Source of the DNA: an uncultured Bacteroidia bacterium
GTDB lineage: Bacteria; Bacteroidota; Bacteroidia; Bacteroidales; UBA932
Length of the DNA stretch: 64,000 nucleotides
Assembly: GCA_902789245.1 (NCBI GenBank)
Contig: CADAND010000008.1
Location: forward strand, 54,054-118,053
Reading direction: 5' to 3'
Shown: positions 31,555 to 39,788 of the stretch, piece by piece
Layout of the letters: every line of letters starts with the position of its first letter
How positions within the stretch are numbered: position 1 is the first letter of the stretch
Position numbers and translations under genes: made by a program
The notes under the pieces: model-generated
The model's input: the letters and a program-made list of their open reading frames with translations, nothing else
Database searches by the model: none
Told to the model about the DNA's origin: nothing

Positions 31555-34164
31555 TTACAGGACCTGGAAATCCAGGGCCTTCAGGTCCTCGTCGCGGGAA
31601 GAGGAGCCGTAGAGGATGCGGTACTTGCCCGGGCGGACGGACAGGCCGTCCACGGAGGCGTCGTAGTACTCGAAGGCCTCGTCGTCGAGGGTGATGGAGA
31701 CCTTGGCCGTGGCACCCGGGGCGAGCTGCACCTTGTCGAAGCCCTTGAGGGCCTTGATCGGGGCGTCAGGGTTGTCGAGGGCCTGCACATAGACCTGGGC
31801 GATCTCGGCGCCGGCCACGGAGCCGGTGTTCGTCACCGGGAAGGTGACCGTGACCTTGCCGCCCTTCTTCATGGAGCTCTTGTTGAGCTTGCCTTCGCCA
31901 TAGCCGAAGGTGGTGTAGCTCAGACCGTAACCGAAGGCGTACTGCGGCGTGCCGCGGAAGTAGCGGTAGGTGCGGTTCTCCATGTTGTAATCCAGGAAGT
32001 CCGGAAGATCGGCGGTGGAGGCGTAGAAGGTGACAGGCAGCTTGGCGGACGGGTTGTAGTCGCCGAAGAGCACGTCGGCAAGGGCCTTGGCGCCGCCCTG
32101 GCCGGGATACCAGGCCTGCAGGAGGGCGTTGTACTGACCCTCGACGCTCGCGAAAGCGATGGCGGAGCCGGAGCAGTTCACGAACACCACCGGCTTGCCG
32201 GTCTCGTGCATGGCACGGACGAGGCGCTGCTGCACGGCGGGGAGCTCGATGTCGGCCTTGTCGCCGCCTTCGCCCTCCATCTGGGCGGAGATGCCGCCGA
32301 TGATGATGATGGCGTCGGCGTCGGCCGCCAGGGCCTTCTCCTCAGCGAAGTCAGCGTACTTGCGCTCGACGAAGTCGGCGCGCAGCATGGCGAAGGGACC
32401 CGCACCGCGGCGGTATTCGATCTCGATGTCGAGCGGCTTGCCGGCCTGGACGTCGAACGTCTTATAGGAGGCGCCGCCGCGACGGCCGAAGCCGAAGCCC
32501 ATGCCGCCCATGGCGGGCTTGGCGTTCTCCACCACGCGGCCGTTGACCTTGAGGGTGTAGCCGTTGTCGGAGGAGACGGTGTAGCTCATCGGACCGGAGA
32601 AGTCAGGCACGAAGCGGCCCTTGATGCGGACGGAGATCTTGTCCGTAGGGATGCCTTCGGCGAAGCCGTATGCGCCGAAGGTGCTGAAGTTCAGCTCTTT
32701 GTAGTAGCCGCTGGTCTTCGGCTGTCCCTTCATTTCGCTGTTGTCCCAGAACTCCACGAACACGCCCTGGCCTTCGTTGAACTCCGGCAAGTGGTAGATC
32801 GTGTTGTAGTCGTCGGCGAGGGTGCAGCCCTTGGAATAGAGGACGTTGGCCTCAGGCAGGGCGTTCTTGATGCCCTCGAGCAGGGAGTGCTTGTGGTTGT
32901 CGGTCGGGGTGCCGCCGTAGTTGCCGTTGAGCAGGGCGACATCGTCGGCGTTCGGGCCGACCACGAGGACGGTCTTCAGGCTCTTGGAGAGCGGGAGGAT
33001 GCCGTCGTTCGCAAGGAGAACCATGGACTCGCGCGCGGCCTGGGTGGCCAGGGCGTCGTGCTCCTCGCTGCTGATCACGTCTTCGCCGAGCTTGGACCAG
33101 GGCACCATGTCGGCCGGGTCGAACATACCCAGCTCGAAGCGGCCGCGAAGCGTGCGGCGCAGGTGCTCGTCGAGGTCAGCCTCGCTGATCATGCCCTTCT
33201 CCAGGGCCTCGGTGAGGGCCATCATGGTCTTGCCGCACTCGAGGTCGGTGCCATGCAGGACGGCGTCCACGGTGGCGTGGAGGGCATCCGGCTGGGTCTC
33301 GTGCTGGCCGCGGGTGAAGTAGTTGTTGATGGCGTCGCAGTCCGTCAGGACGATGGCCTCATAGCCCCACTTGTTGCGCAGGATGTCCGTCAGGAGACGG
33401 TCGTTGGAGCAGCAGGGGACGTCCTCGTAGCGGTTGTAGGCGCACATGACTTCGCGCACGTCACCGTCCACGACAAGTTTCTCGAACGCGGGGAGGTAGG
33501 TCTCGAAGAGGTCACGCTGCGAGACGTGGGCGTTGTAGGTGTGGCGCAGGGGCTCCGGACCGCTGTGCACGGCGTAGTGCTTCGCGCACGCGTGAGTCTT
33601 GTAGTAGCGGGGATCGTTGCCCTGCATGCCGAGCACGGTCTGCACGCCCAGGACGCCGGAGAGGTAGGGATCCTCGCCGCAGGTCTCCTGGCCACGGCCC
33701 CAGCGCGGGTCGCGGAAGATGTTGACGTTCGGGCACCAGAAGGTGAGCTCCGGGTTGCCGGGGTAGTAGGTCACGCCCATCGGCACGTTGAAGATGTCGT
33801 GGTCGGAACGGTTCCAGTTGGCGCGGGCCTCGTCGGACACCTGCGAGAAGACGTCGTACATCTGCTGCGGGTTGAAGGCGGCGGCCATGCCGATCGGCTG
33901 GGGATAGACGGTGTAGCCGTCCTCACGCACGCCGTGACAAGCCTCGCTCCACCAGTTGTAGGAGGGAATGCCGAGGCGGTCGACGGAGATGGATTTGTTC
34001 ATCATCAGACCCACTTTCTCTTCGGGGGTGAGCAGGGAGATCAGGTTCTCCACGCGGTCCTCGATTTTGAGTTTCGGGTTCTGGAACGGGTACTCGTAGG
34101 TCTGCTTGGGGCCGCAGGCGGCCAGCAGGACCAGGGAGGAAAGAATAATGAGTGTTTTACGCAT
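31555..34164 (-). CDS. Glycoside hydrolase family 3 lipoprotein (beta-xylosidase/beta-glucosidase type) with PA14 insert
   Basis: 869 residues; LLAACG gives a lipobox Cys at 17. The GH3 (alpha/beta)8 domain (about 35-330) includes NWWSEACHGV, TFWCPNVNIFRDPRWGRGQE, KHYAVHSGPE and IVLTDCDAI with the probable nucleophile Asp about 275. An alpha/beta sandwich begins near SMVLLANDGILPL and is interrupted by a PA14-like insert (about 440-590, SDNGYTLKVNGR). The closing FnIII-like domain has LSYTTFGY. It should release terminal beta-linked xylose or glucose. It is last in the operon with a GH43-CE1 fusion and a CE1 esterase, which favours xylan-type substrates. Confidence 0.92.
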   Translation of the reverse strand: MRKTLIILSSLVLLAACGPKQTYEYPFQNPKLKIEDRVENLISLLTPEEKVGLMMNKSISVDRLGIPSYNWWSEACHGVREDGYTVYPQPIGMAAAFNPQQMYDVFSQVSDEARANWNRSDHDIFNVPMGVTYYPGNPELTFWCPNVNIFRDPRWGRGQETCGEDPYLSGVLGVQTVLGMQGNDPRYYKTHACAKHYAVHSGPEPLRHTYNAHVSQRDLFETYLPAFEKLVVDGDVREVMCAYNRYEDVPCCSNDRLLTDILRNKWGYEAIVLTDCDAINNYFTRGQHETQPDALHATVDAVLHGTDLECGKTMMALTEALEKGMISEADLDEHLRRTLRGRFELGMFDPADMVPWSKLGEDVISSEEHDALATQAARESMVLLANDGILPLSKSLKTVLVVGPNADDVALLNGNYGGTPTDNHKHSLLEGIKNALPEANVLYSKGCTLADDYNTIYHLPEFNEGQGVFVEFWDNSEMKGQPKTSGYYKELNFSTFGAYGFAEGIPTDKISVRIKGRFVPDFSGPMSYTVSSDNGYTLKVNGRVVENAKPAMGGMGFGFGRRGGASYKTFDVQAGKPLDIEIEYRRGAGPFAMLRADFVERKYADFAEEKALAADADAIIIIGGISAQMEGEGGDKADIELPAVQQRLVRAMHETGKPVVFVNCSGSAIAFASVEGQYNALLQAWYPGQGGAKALADVLFGDYNPSAKLPVTFYASTADLPDFLDYNMENRTYRYFRGTPQYAFGYGLSYTTFGYGEGKLNKSSMKKGGKVTVTFPVTNTGSVAGAEIAQVYVQALDNPDAPIKALKGFDKVQLAPGATAKVSITLDDEAFEYYDASVDGLSVRPGKYRILYGSSSRDEDLKALDFQVL

Positions 34165-34168
34165 TGTT

Positions 34169-35260
34169 TTATAGAATATTGATTCTGATTTCTTTGGCAG
34201 GGCGCAGGGGGTCGTTGCTGAAGACCGTCAGGCGCAGGTCGTTCTGTGTGGAGCCGGATAGCTTCGACCGTCCGGCCGAACTATCCAGCTCCAACTGCAG
34301 CTCGAGCGTCTGGCCGGGGGCGATGGCCAGAGGTTCCGGGTCAAGCCCGGAATGACTGGAAGGGCGGTCCAGGGAGATCCCGTCGGGCAGCTCGATGGCG
34401 TGCAGGATCAGGTCGGAACGGCCGTCGTTGCTGATCTCGAGGACGCCGTGAAGCTTGCGTGACAGCAGCCCCTTGCGGAGCTCCACGGTGGCGTTGCGCA
34501 GCCGCGGGGCGTCGGGGGATTCCGGCGCCTGGGTGAGACAGAGCCCGCTGACGGGCAGTTCCCGCAGGGCGGGAGTGCCGTCGGGCGTGAGCCGCAGCGA
34601 GGCGCGCAGGGTGGCGAAGAACGCCGGATCGGCGGGCGTGTCGCACCAGAGCTCGAGGCGGGCCTCTTCGCCCGGGGCGAGCGTTTCGGGGAAGACCGCC
34701 CGGAAACGGGTGCCCGCGAGCCCTTCGGCGCGCAGGCGCATCGTCCGCCCGGAGGCGTTGGCGATGAAGATGACCTTGCCGCTGGCGCGGCCGCGCTCGA
34801 GGTAGCCGAAACGGATGTCGGCGCGGCTGGCATAGAGCCCTTCGGCCAGGACGACGGGGTAGCGCTCCTGGATGCTCCGGTCAGCGGGCAGCACGTCCGC
34901 GCGTATGCTCAGCAGGCCGAGGCTGCGGCCGCCGGCCGCCTGGATCTCGACGTTGCGCTCCACGAGTCCGGCTGCGCCGGCAGGGGTGAAGCGGACGAGC
35001 ACGGTGGCGGACTGCCCCGGGGCGATGGCCTCCGCGGGCAGGGAAGCGCTGATGCAGGAGCAGCCGGGGATGGCGCGCGATAGGCGCAGCGGCCGGCTGT
35101 CGCCGTTGAAGACGGTGAACGCGTGGGTGACCACGCCGTCGGCTTCGCGGATGGCGCCGAAGTCCCACTCCCGGGAATCGAAAGCCGCCGGCCCTTCCTG
35201 TGCCGGAAGGACCGGGGCGGCTGTCAATAACGCCAGAAGCAGCAGGGCGCCTTTTCTCAT
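34169..35260 (-). CDS. DUF1573-containing periplasmic protein
   Basis: 363 residues with a signal peptide (MRKGALLLLALLTAAPVLPA). The DUF1573 Ig-like domain is at about 25-110 (REWDFGAIREADGVVTHAFT, then IPGCSCISASL, APGQSATVLVRFTPAG). Further Ig-like regions follow. Function unknown; DUF1573 proteins are common in the Bacteroidota envelope. It is unusual as a member of a CAZyme operon and sits 1 nt after the CE1 gene and 4 nt before GH3. Residues SHSGLDPEPL near the C-terminus are encoded by the 28-nt palindromic repeat (34330-34357), apparently an in-frame insertion. Confidence 0.8.
   Translation of the reverse strand: MRKGALLLLALLTAAPVLPAQEGPAAFDSREWDFGAIREADGVVTHAFTVFNGDSRPLRLSRAIPGCSCISASLPAEAIAPGQSATVLVRFTPAGAAGLVERNVEIQAAGGRSLGLLSIRADVLPADRSIQERYPVVLAEGLYASRADIRFGYLERGRASGKVIFIANASGRTMRLRAEGLAGTRFRAVFPETLAPGEEARLELWCDTPADPAFFATLRASLRLTPDGTPALRELPVSGLCLTQAPESPDAPRLRNATVELRKGLLSRKLHGVLEISNDGRSDLILHAIELPDGISLDRPSSHSGLDPEPLAIAPGQTLELQLELDSSAGRSKLSGSTQNDLRLTVFSNDPLRPAKEIRINIL
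34330..34357 (-). repeat. 28-nt palindromic repeat inside the DUF1573 gene
   Basis: Identical to 18576-18603 over 28 nt on the plus strand. Here it is read from the opposite strand and in frame. Confidence 0.9.
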
Positions 35261-35261
35261 G

Positions 35262-36434
35262 CTATTTGAAGAGCAACTGGGCGATGTGCGTGAGGTAGTC
35301 GCGGCAGTTCATCCAGGTGTGGCCTCCGTCGGGGGTGTAGAAGGTGTGCTTGACACCGTTCTTCGTCAGGAAGGCATCCAGTCCGCGGGACGGTTCGATC
35401 AGGAAATCGGAGGTGCCGGTACCGAGCCAGATGAGCTTGTAGTTCTTGTTGAGGGTGTTCACCGGGACGTAGGTGCCGTTGGTGAAGTTGGTCTCGTACT
35501 CGTTGCCGAAGATGGCCGGCGCCATGGCGCAGACCCACGCGAACTCCTTCGGGTGGCCCAGGCCGGTGGCAAGCGCCTGCCGTCCGCCGAGCGAGAAGCC
35601 GGCCACGGCGCGGTCGCGCGCGGAAGTCTTGACCTTGTAGTTGGCCTCGATGAAGGGCTTGACGTCATTGATGATCTCGGCGGCCACGCGGTCGGTGTCC
35701 ATGGAGTCATAGCGGTCGGCCAGGCCCTGGCGCATCATCTCGATGTAGGGGTTGGCATAGGGCATCACGATGATCATGCGCTTCGCCAGACCCTTCGCGA
35801 TGAGGTTGTCCATGATGTTGTTGACGTGGCCCACCTTGAACCAGGTCTCATACGTGTCCGTCATGCCGTGGATGAGGTAGAGGACCGGGAGCCGCTCGTT
35901 GCCGTTCGGATTGTATCCGGCCGGCGTGTAGACGGTCAGCGGACGGTCGATGCCGCAGGTGTTGGAATGATAGAAACGGTAGGACACCTTGCCGTGCGGC
36001 ACGTCCTGGATGTCCTGCAGGGACGGTTCCGGACCGCGCACGTCGGCGAGCGAGTATTTGAATCCCTCGTTGGGGAAGATGAACATGTTGTTGGGGTCGG
36101 CGATCTTGGTCCCGTCGACCACGAAGGCATACGGGTAGATGTCCGGCTTGCCCGGCGTCACGGTAATGCTCCAGACACCCTTGTCGTCCTTGGTCATCGG
36201 CAGGGCCTGCGGGAACATCTGGCAGTCGAGCTCGACCACCTTGGCGTTCGGGGCCTGGCAGCGGAAGGTCACGGAGCCGTCGGCGTGGTAGTCCGGCGAC
36301 ACGACGCCGGCGGGGAACAGGCGCGCCATGACCTGCGGGGTGAGGCGCTGGCCTTCGCCGGCCTGCGGCTGGGCCTGGGTGAACAGCGGGGCGAATAAAA
36401 GGGCCGCCGCGAAGAGAATTCTATATGCTTTCAT
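35262..36434 (-). CDS. CE1-type esterase with N-terminal CBM48-like domain
   Basis: 390 residues with a signal peptide (MKAYRILFAAALLFAPLFTQ). Residues about 40-130 form a CBM48/E-set-like domain (VTFRCQAPNAKVVEL, GVWSITVTPGKPDIYPYAFVVDG). The esterase domain follows: RLPVLYLIHGMTDTYETWF, the nucleophile elbow AGFSLGGRQA and the His motif DGGHTWMNCRDYL. Such enzymes remove feruloyl or acetyl groups from hemicellulose. It resembles the C-terminal half of the neighbouring 1062-residue protein, so the two probably arose by duplication. Second gene of the four-gene operon. Confidence 0.87.
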   Translation of the reverse strand: MKAYRILFAAALLFAPLFTQAQPQAGEGQRLTPQVMARLFPAGVVSPDYHADGSVTFRCQAPNAKVVELDCQMFPQALPMTKDDKGVWSITVTPGKPDIYPYAFVVDGTKIADPNNMFIFPNEGFKYSLADVRGPEPSLQDIQDVPHGKVSYRFYHSNTCGIDRPLTVYTPAGYNPNGNERLPVLYLIHGMTDTYETWFKVGHVNNIMDNLIAKGLAKRMIIVMPYANPYIEMMRQGLADRYDSMDTDRVAAEIINDVKPFIEANYKVKTSARDRAVAGFSLGGRQALATGLGHPKEFAWVCAMAPAIFGNEYETNFTNGTYVPVNTLNKNYKLIWLGTGTSDFLIEPSRGLDAFLTKNGVKHTFYTPDGGHTWMNCRDYLTHIAQLLFK

Positions 36435-36445
36435 ATCTCGTCGTC

Positions 36446-39400
36446 TTATTCTTGGAACAGAAGGGGAAGGGACTCGTCGAGCCAGTATTTGGCATTCATC
36501 CAGGTGTGGCCGAACTTGTCGTCGGTGAACACCTTGACGTTGTTGATGCCTTTGCTGTCAAGGAAATCCATGTATTCTTTGGCGTTGCCGTAGAGGAAGT
36601 CGTCCGTGCCTACGCCGAGCCAGAAGAGGTGGATCTGCTCGTTGAGCTTCGCGGCATCGTCATAGACGCCGTTCAGGTTCATGTCGGTGAAGGAGCTGTA
36701 GGAGCACAGCCAGGAGAACTTGCCCAGGTGCGTCAGGCCGATGGAGAGGGCCTGGTTGCCGCCGCGGGAGAAACCGCCGATGGCGCGGTGGTCGCGGTCG
36801 TTGATGGTGCGGTAGTTCTTCTCCACGAAGGGCAGCAGGTCGTGCATGACGTCGCGGGTGAAGCTGTGGCCGTTGAGGTTGCCCTCGCCCGGCTTGAAGT
36901 ACTTGGACGGGTTGCCGTACGGCAGGACGATGATCATTTCCTTGGCCTTGCCCGCGGCGATGAGGTTGTCGAGGATGAGGTTCATGCGGCCGACCTTGAA
37001 GTAGACCTCCTCGGTGTCGGTGGTGCCGCTGATGAGGTAGAAGACCGGGTATTTCTTATTCTTGTTCTTGTCGTACATCGGCGGGGTGTAGACGATGGCG
37101 TTTCCCCAGGTGTTCAGCGTGTTGGACCAGTAGTTGACGTAGTCCACGCTGCCGTGCGGCACGTCCTTGAGGGCGTGGAGCAGGGGCTCTCCCGTGCCGC
37201 GCACGTCCACGAGGCTGTTCTTGAAGGTCTCGTTGGGGAACCACTCGGGGTTCTGCGGGTCCATGACCTGCACGCCGTCCACGTCGAAGCTGTACGGGTA
37301 CATGTCCGGAGCCACGGGGCCGAGGGTGACGGTCCAGACGCCGTTCGCGCCTTTGGTCATTTCCTGCGTGCCGGCGAACTGGGTGTTCACCTTGACGGAC
37401 TTGGCGTTGCGGTCGGCATAGTTGAAGGTGACGGTGTTGTCCGGGTTGACGATCGGGGAGGAGACGCCGCCGCCCATCTGCGGAGCGCCCATCGCGCCGC
37501 CCATCATGCCGGGCCAGCCGCCGCGGCGGCCCTGCCGGCGGATCTCGATGATGACCTTGCCGGTCTCGGGACCGCGCTCGACCTTCATCCACATCTCGGC
37601 GTTGACCTGGGTGCCGACGCCCATCTCGGTGAGCTTGGCCTCGATGCCCGGCTCGCCTTCGCCGACGAGGTCGGCCTGCGTGAGCTCGCCGGCCCAGAGG
37701 ACGGGGCCGTAGCTGTGGTTGATAACCCAGTAGCCCGGGTCGATGCCGTCGAAGACATAGCGGTCCACGCCTTCCTTGATCATCACGCGCTTGGTGTCGG
37801 CGTTACCGCCGTAGCCACCGCCGCGCTGACCGGGCGTGCGCTTGTTGATCTCGACCTCACCGCCGGTGCCGTTGACCTCCTCGGTCTTCGGATAGAAGTA
37901 GTCCAGACCGGAGTCGAAGGACTCCACTTCGAAGGTGTAGTCGGACTCGGTGTTGAGGCTGTGGAGCTTGAAGTAGTTCTTGTCGTAGACAATGTAGCTG
38001 TTGTAGAGCTTGCCCGGCTCGATGCCGTAGCGGATGATGTAGCCGTCGGCACCCGGCACGGGATCCCAGAGGAGCTCGGCCTCGCGGCGGTCCTGCGGAT
38101 TGCGGACGACCTTGACGCCCGCCACCTTGACGGAACCGGCGGAGTACGGGTTGCCGAAGATGCGGAGATCCTTGACGCTGAACTTGGCGCCGTCGTGGCA
38201 CTGACGGGCGTTGACGACCTTCACGAAACGGGCCTGCACGGGAGTCTTGAGCTCGGTGTAGTCGTGGTGGAAGTCCATCTTGTTCGCGCTCTTGTCGATG
38301 ATCTTCGTCCAGTTCTGTCCGTCCAGGGATGCCTCGACGGTGAAGCACTGGTAGTATTCGGGGTTGGCGGGCGCGGGACCGCCGAAGCTGAAGCCGCCGG
38401 CCTGCTGCGTCGCGCCGATGTGGTCGAAGTTGCACTGGATGGCGTAGATGTCGGCCACCTTGCCGAGGTCGACCTGGAAGAATTCGCCCGGGTTGCCGGT
38501 CTCGGCGGCCCAGTTGGTCATGAAGTTCTCATCCACGCCGTTCTCGGGAACATAGTTCTCGAAGGTGGAGGAGACGGTGACCTTCTTCTGGTGCGAGAGG
38601 AGCTTCCAGCCGGTCCAGTTGTGGTCCACCGCGTCGGTGCGGGTGCCCGGCCAGTACTGCGGATAGTCGCCGAATTCGACGTTGGAGTGCATCACGCCCT
38701 CCTCGTCGACGGCCGTCGGGAAGATGGCGAGCTCGGAGCCGCGGCCGGCTCCGCCGTAGCTGGACGGAATCATGCAGATGGTCCAGAGCTGGCCGTTCTT
38801 GTCATGGAAGGTGCTGCCGTGGCCGGCGCCCACCGCGAAGCCCGTGGTCTTGAAAGTCAGCGGGTTGTGCTGCGAGTAGGTGAAGGGGCCCATCGGGCTG
38901 TCGGACACGTACACGCCGTGCGAGTAGGAGAGGAGCTCCAGGCCGATGGCGGCGTACTGGAGGTAGTATTTGCCGTTATGCTTGGTCATCCACGGACCCT
39001 CGATCCAGGGATATTCCTCCTCGAAGTAGTCGCGGCGGCCGTTGAAGATCGAGTAGATCACGTCGTCGTGGGTGCGCTTCTCGAAGCCGTGCTTCTTATA
39101 GTCGCTGAAGAAGAGGACCTCGGGGCCGGCGATCTCCTTGAAGGTCGTCTTGTCCAGCTCGACGACCTTGAAGGGCATGAGCTGAGACCAGCCGTAGTAG
39201 AGGTAGAGGTGGCCGTCGTCATAGAACAGGTTGGCGTCTCCGTAGCGGTCGCTGTCGAAGGTGCCGACCTGCTCCCAGGTGCCTGCTTTGGGGTCGATGG
39301 CCTTGTAGACGTTCTTGTTGTTCATGGAACATCCGTAGAGGCTGCCGTCCATCTCCACGACGGAGACCACGCCGCCCGGGTAGTTCGGGGCATCGACGTA

Positions 39401-39634
39401 GGTCCAGTTCTTGAAGTCGGGGGAGTACCAGTAGCCCTTGCGGTGCGAGACGAAGAGGAAGTAATCGTCCTGGTAGATCAGCACGACGGGCTCTCCGCCG
39501 CGGTAGGAACGCTCGCCGGGAACCACCAGGTCGAGCGGGTTGCAGAATGTGGTCTTGTCCTGTCCGTGCAACGAGAGAGACAGGCACAGTGCGACGGCCG
39601 CAAGAAGGGCACGCGCGATGGTTTTGGTGTGCAT
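36446..39634 (-). CDS. GH43-like glycosidase fused to a CE1-type esterase
   Basis: 1062 residues from ATG 39634; longer in-frame starts give no signal peptide, while MHTKTIARALLAAVALCLSL does. Modules: a GH43-like five-blade propeller (about 25-350, with IEGPWMTKHNGKYYLQYA), an F5/8 type C-like binding domain (about 365-510, ENGVDENFMTNWAAETG), an FnIII-like domain, a Gly/Arg/Met-rich linker (RGGWPGMMGGAMGAPQMGGG), a CBM48-like domain and a CE1 esterase (GGFSRGGNQAL, FGHTWMNAKYW). The N-terminal position where GH43 enzymes usually have a catalytic Asp before Pro reads RGGEPVV, so the base residue may be Glu or the assignment may be to a relative of GH43. It likely removes arabinose or xylose and ester groups from the same hemicellulose chain. 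First gene of the operon. Confidence 0.85.
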   Translation of the reverse strand: MHTKTIARALLAAVALCLSLSLHGQDKTTFCNPLDLVVPGERSYRGGEPVVLIYQDDYFLFVSHRKGYWYSPDFKNWTYVDAPNYPGGVVSVVEMDGSLYGCSMNNKNVYKAIDPKAGTWEQVGTFDSDRYGDANLFYDDGHLYLYYGWSQLMPFKVVELDKTTFKEIAGPEVLFFSDYKKHGFEKRTHDDVIYSIFNGRRDYFEEEYPWIEGPWMTKHNGKYYLQYAAIGLELLSYSHGVYVSDSPMGPFTYSQHNPLTFKTTGFAVGAGHGSTFHDKNGQLWTICMIPSSYGGAGRGSELAIFPTAVDEEGVMHSNVEFGDYPQYWPGTRTDAVDHNWTGWKLLSHQKKVTVSSTFENYVPENGVDENFMTNWAAETGNPGEFFQVDLGKVADIYAIQCNFDHIGATQQAGGFSFGGPAPANPEYYQCFTVEASLDGQNWTKIIDKSANKMDFHHDYTELKTPVQARFVKVVNARQCHDGAKFSVKDLRIFGNPYSAGSVKVAGVKVVRNPQDRREAELLWDPVPGADGYIIRYGIEPGKLYNSYIVYDKNYFKLHSLNTESDYTFEVESFDSGLDYFYPKTEEVNGTGGEVEINKRTPGQRGGGYGGNADTKRVMIKEGVDRYVFDGIDPGYWVINHSYGPVLWAGELTQADLVGEGEPGIEAKLTEMGVGTQVNAEMWMKVERGPETGKVIIEIRRQGRRGGWPGMMGGAMGAPQMGGGVSSPIVNPDNTVTFNYADRNAKSVKVNTQFAGTQEMTKGANGVWTVTLGPVAPDMYPYSFDVDGVQVMDPQNPEWFPNETFKNSLVDVRGTGEPLLHALKDVPHGSVDYVNYWSNTLNTWGNAIVYTPPMYDKNKNKKYPVFYLISGTTDTEEVYFKVGRMNLILDNLIAAGKAKEMIIVLPYGNPSKYFKPGEGNLNGHSFTRDVMHDLLPFVEKNYRTINDRDHRAIGGFSRGGNQALSIGLTHLGKFSWLCSYSSFTDMNLNGVYDDAAKLNEQIHLFWLGVGTDDFLYGNAKEYMDFLDSKGINNVKVFTDDKFGHTWMNAKYWLDESLPLLFQE

Positions 39635-39732
39635 ATGCGGAATGGTTTTGGTTTTCCTAGTCTCAAAGATACGCACACCCGCGCGTAAAAGCAAGAGCCA
39701 GCGCCGCAAAATCTTTCGTTTTCCGTTCACTG

Positions 39733-39763
39733 TTGCTTTTTCAGAATGCAGTTCGTATCTTTG
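39733..39763 (+). promoter_or_regulatory. Promoter (TTG-N20-TATCTTTG) for the MBL lipoprotein gene
   Basis: TTG at 39733-39735, a 20-nt spacer and TATCTTTG at 39756-39763, 25 nt before ATG 39789. Confidence 0.65.
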
Positions 39764-39788
39764 AAACTGCAATTAACCAAATCTTTTT

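Noticed and set aside
31267-34182. A 971-codon plus-strand open frame over rnpB, the repeat and the GH3 gene
   Set aside because: It runs antisense through RNase P RNA and a clear GH3 gene, and its translation is low-complexity Val/Gly/Glu/Ala.
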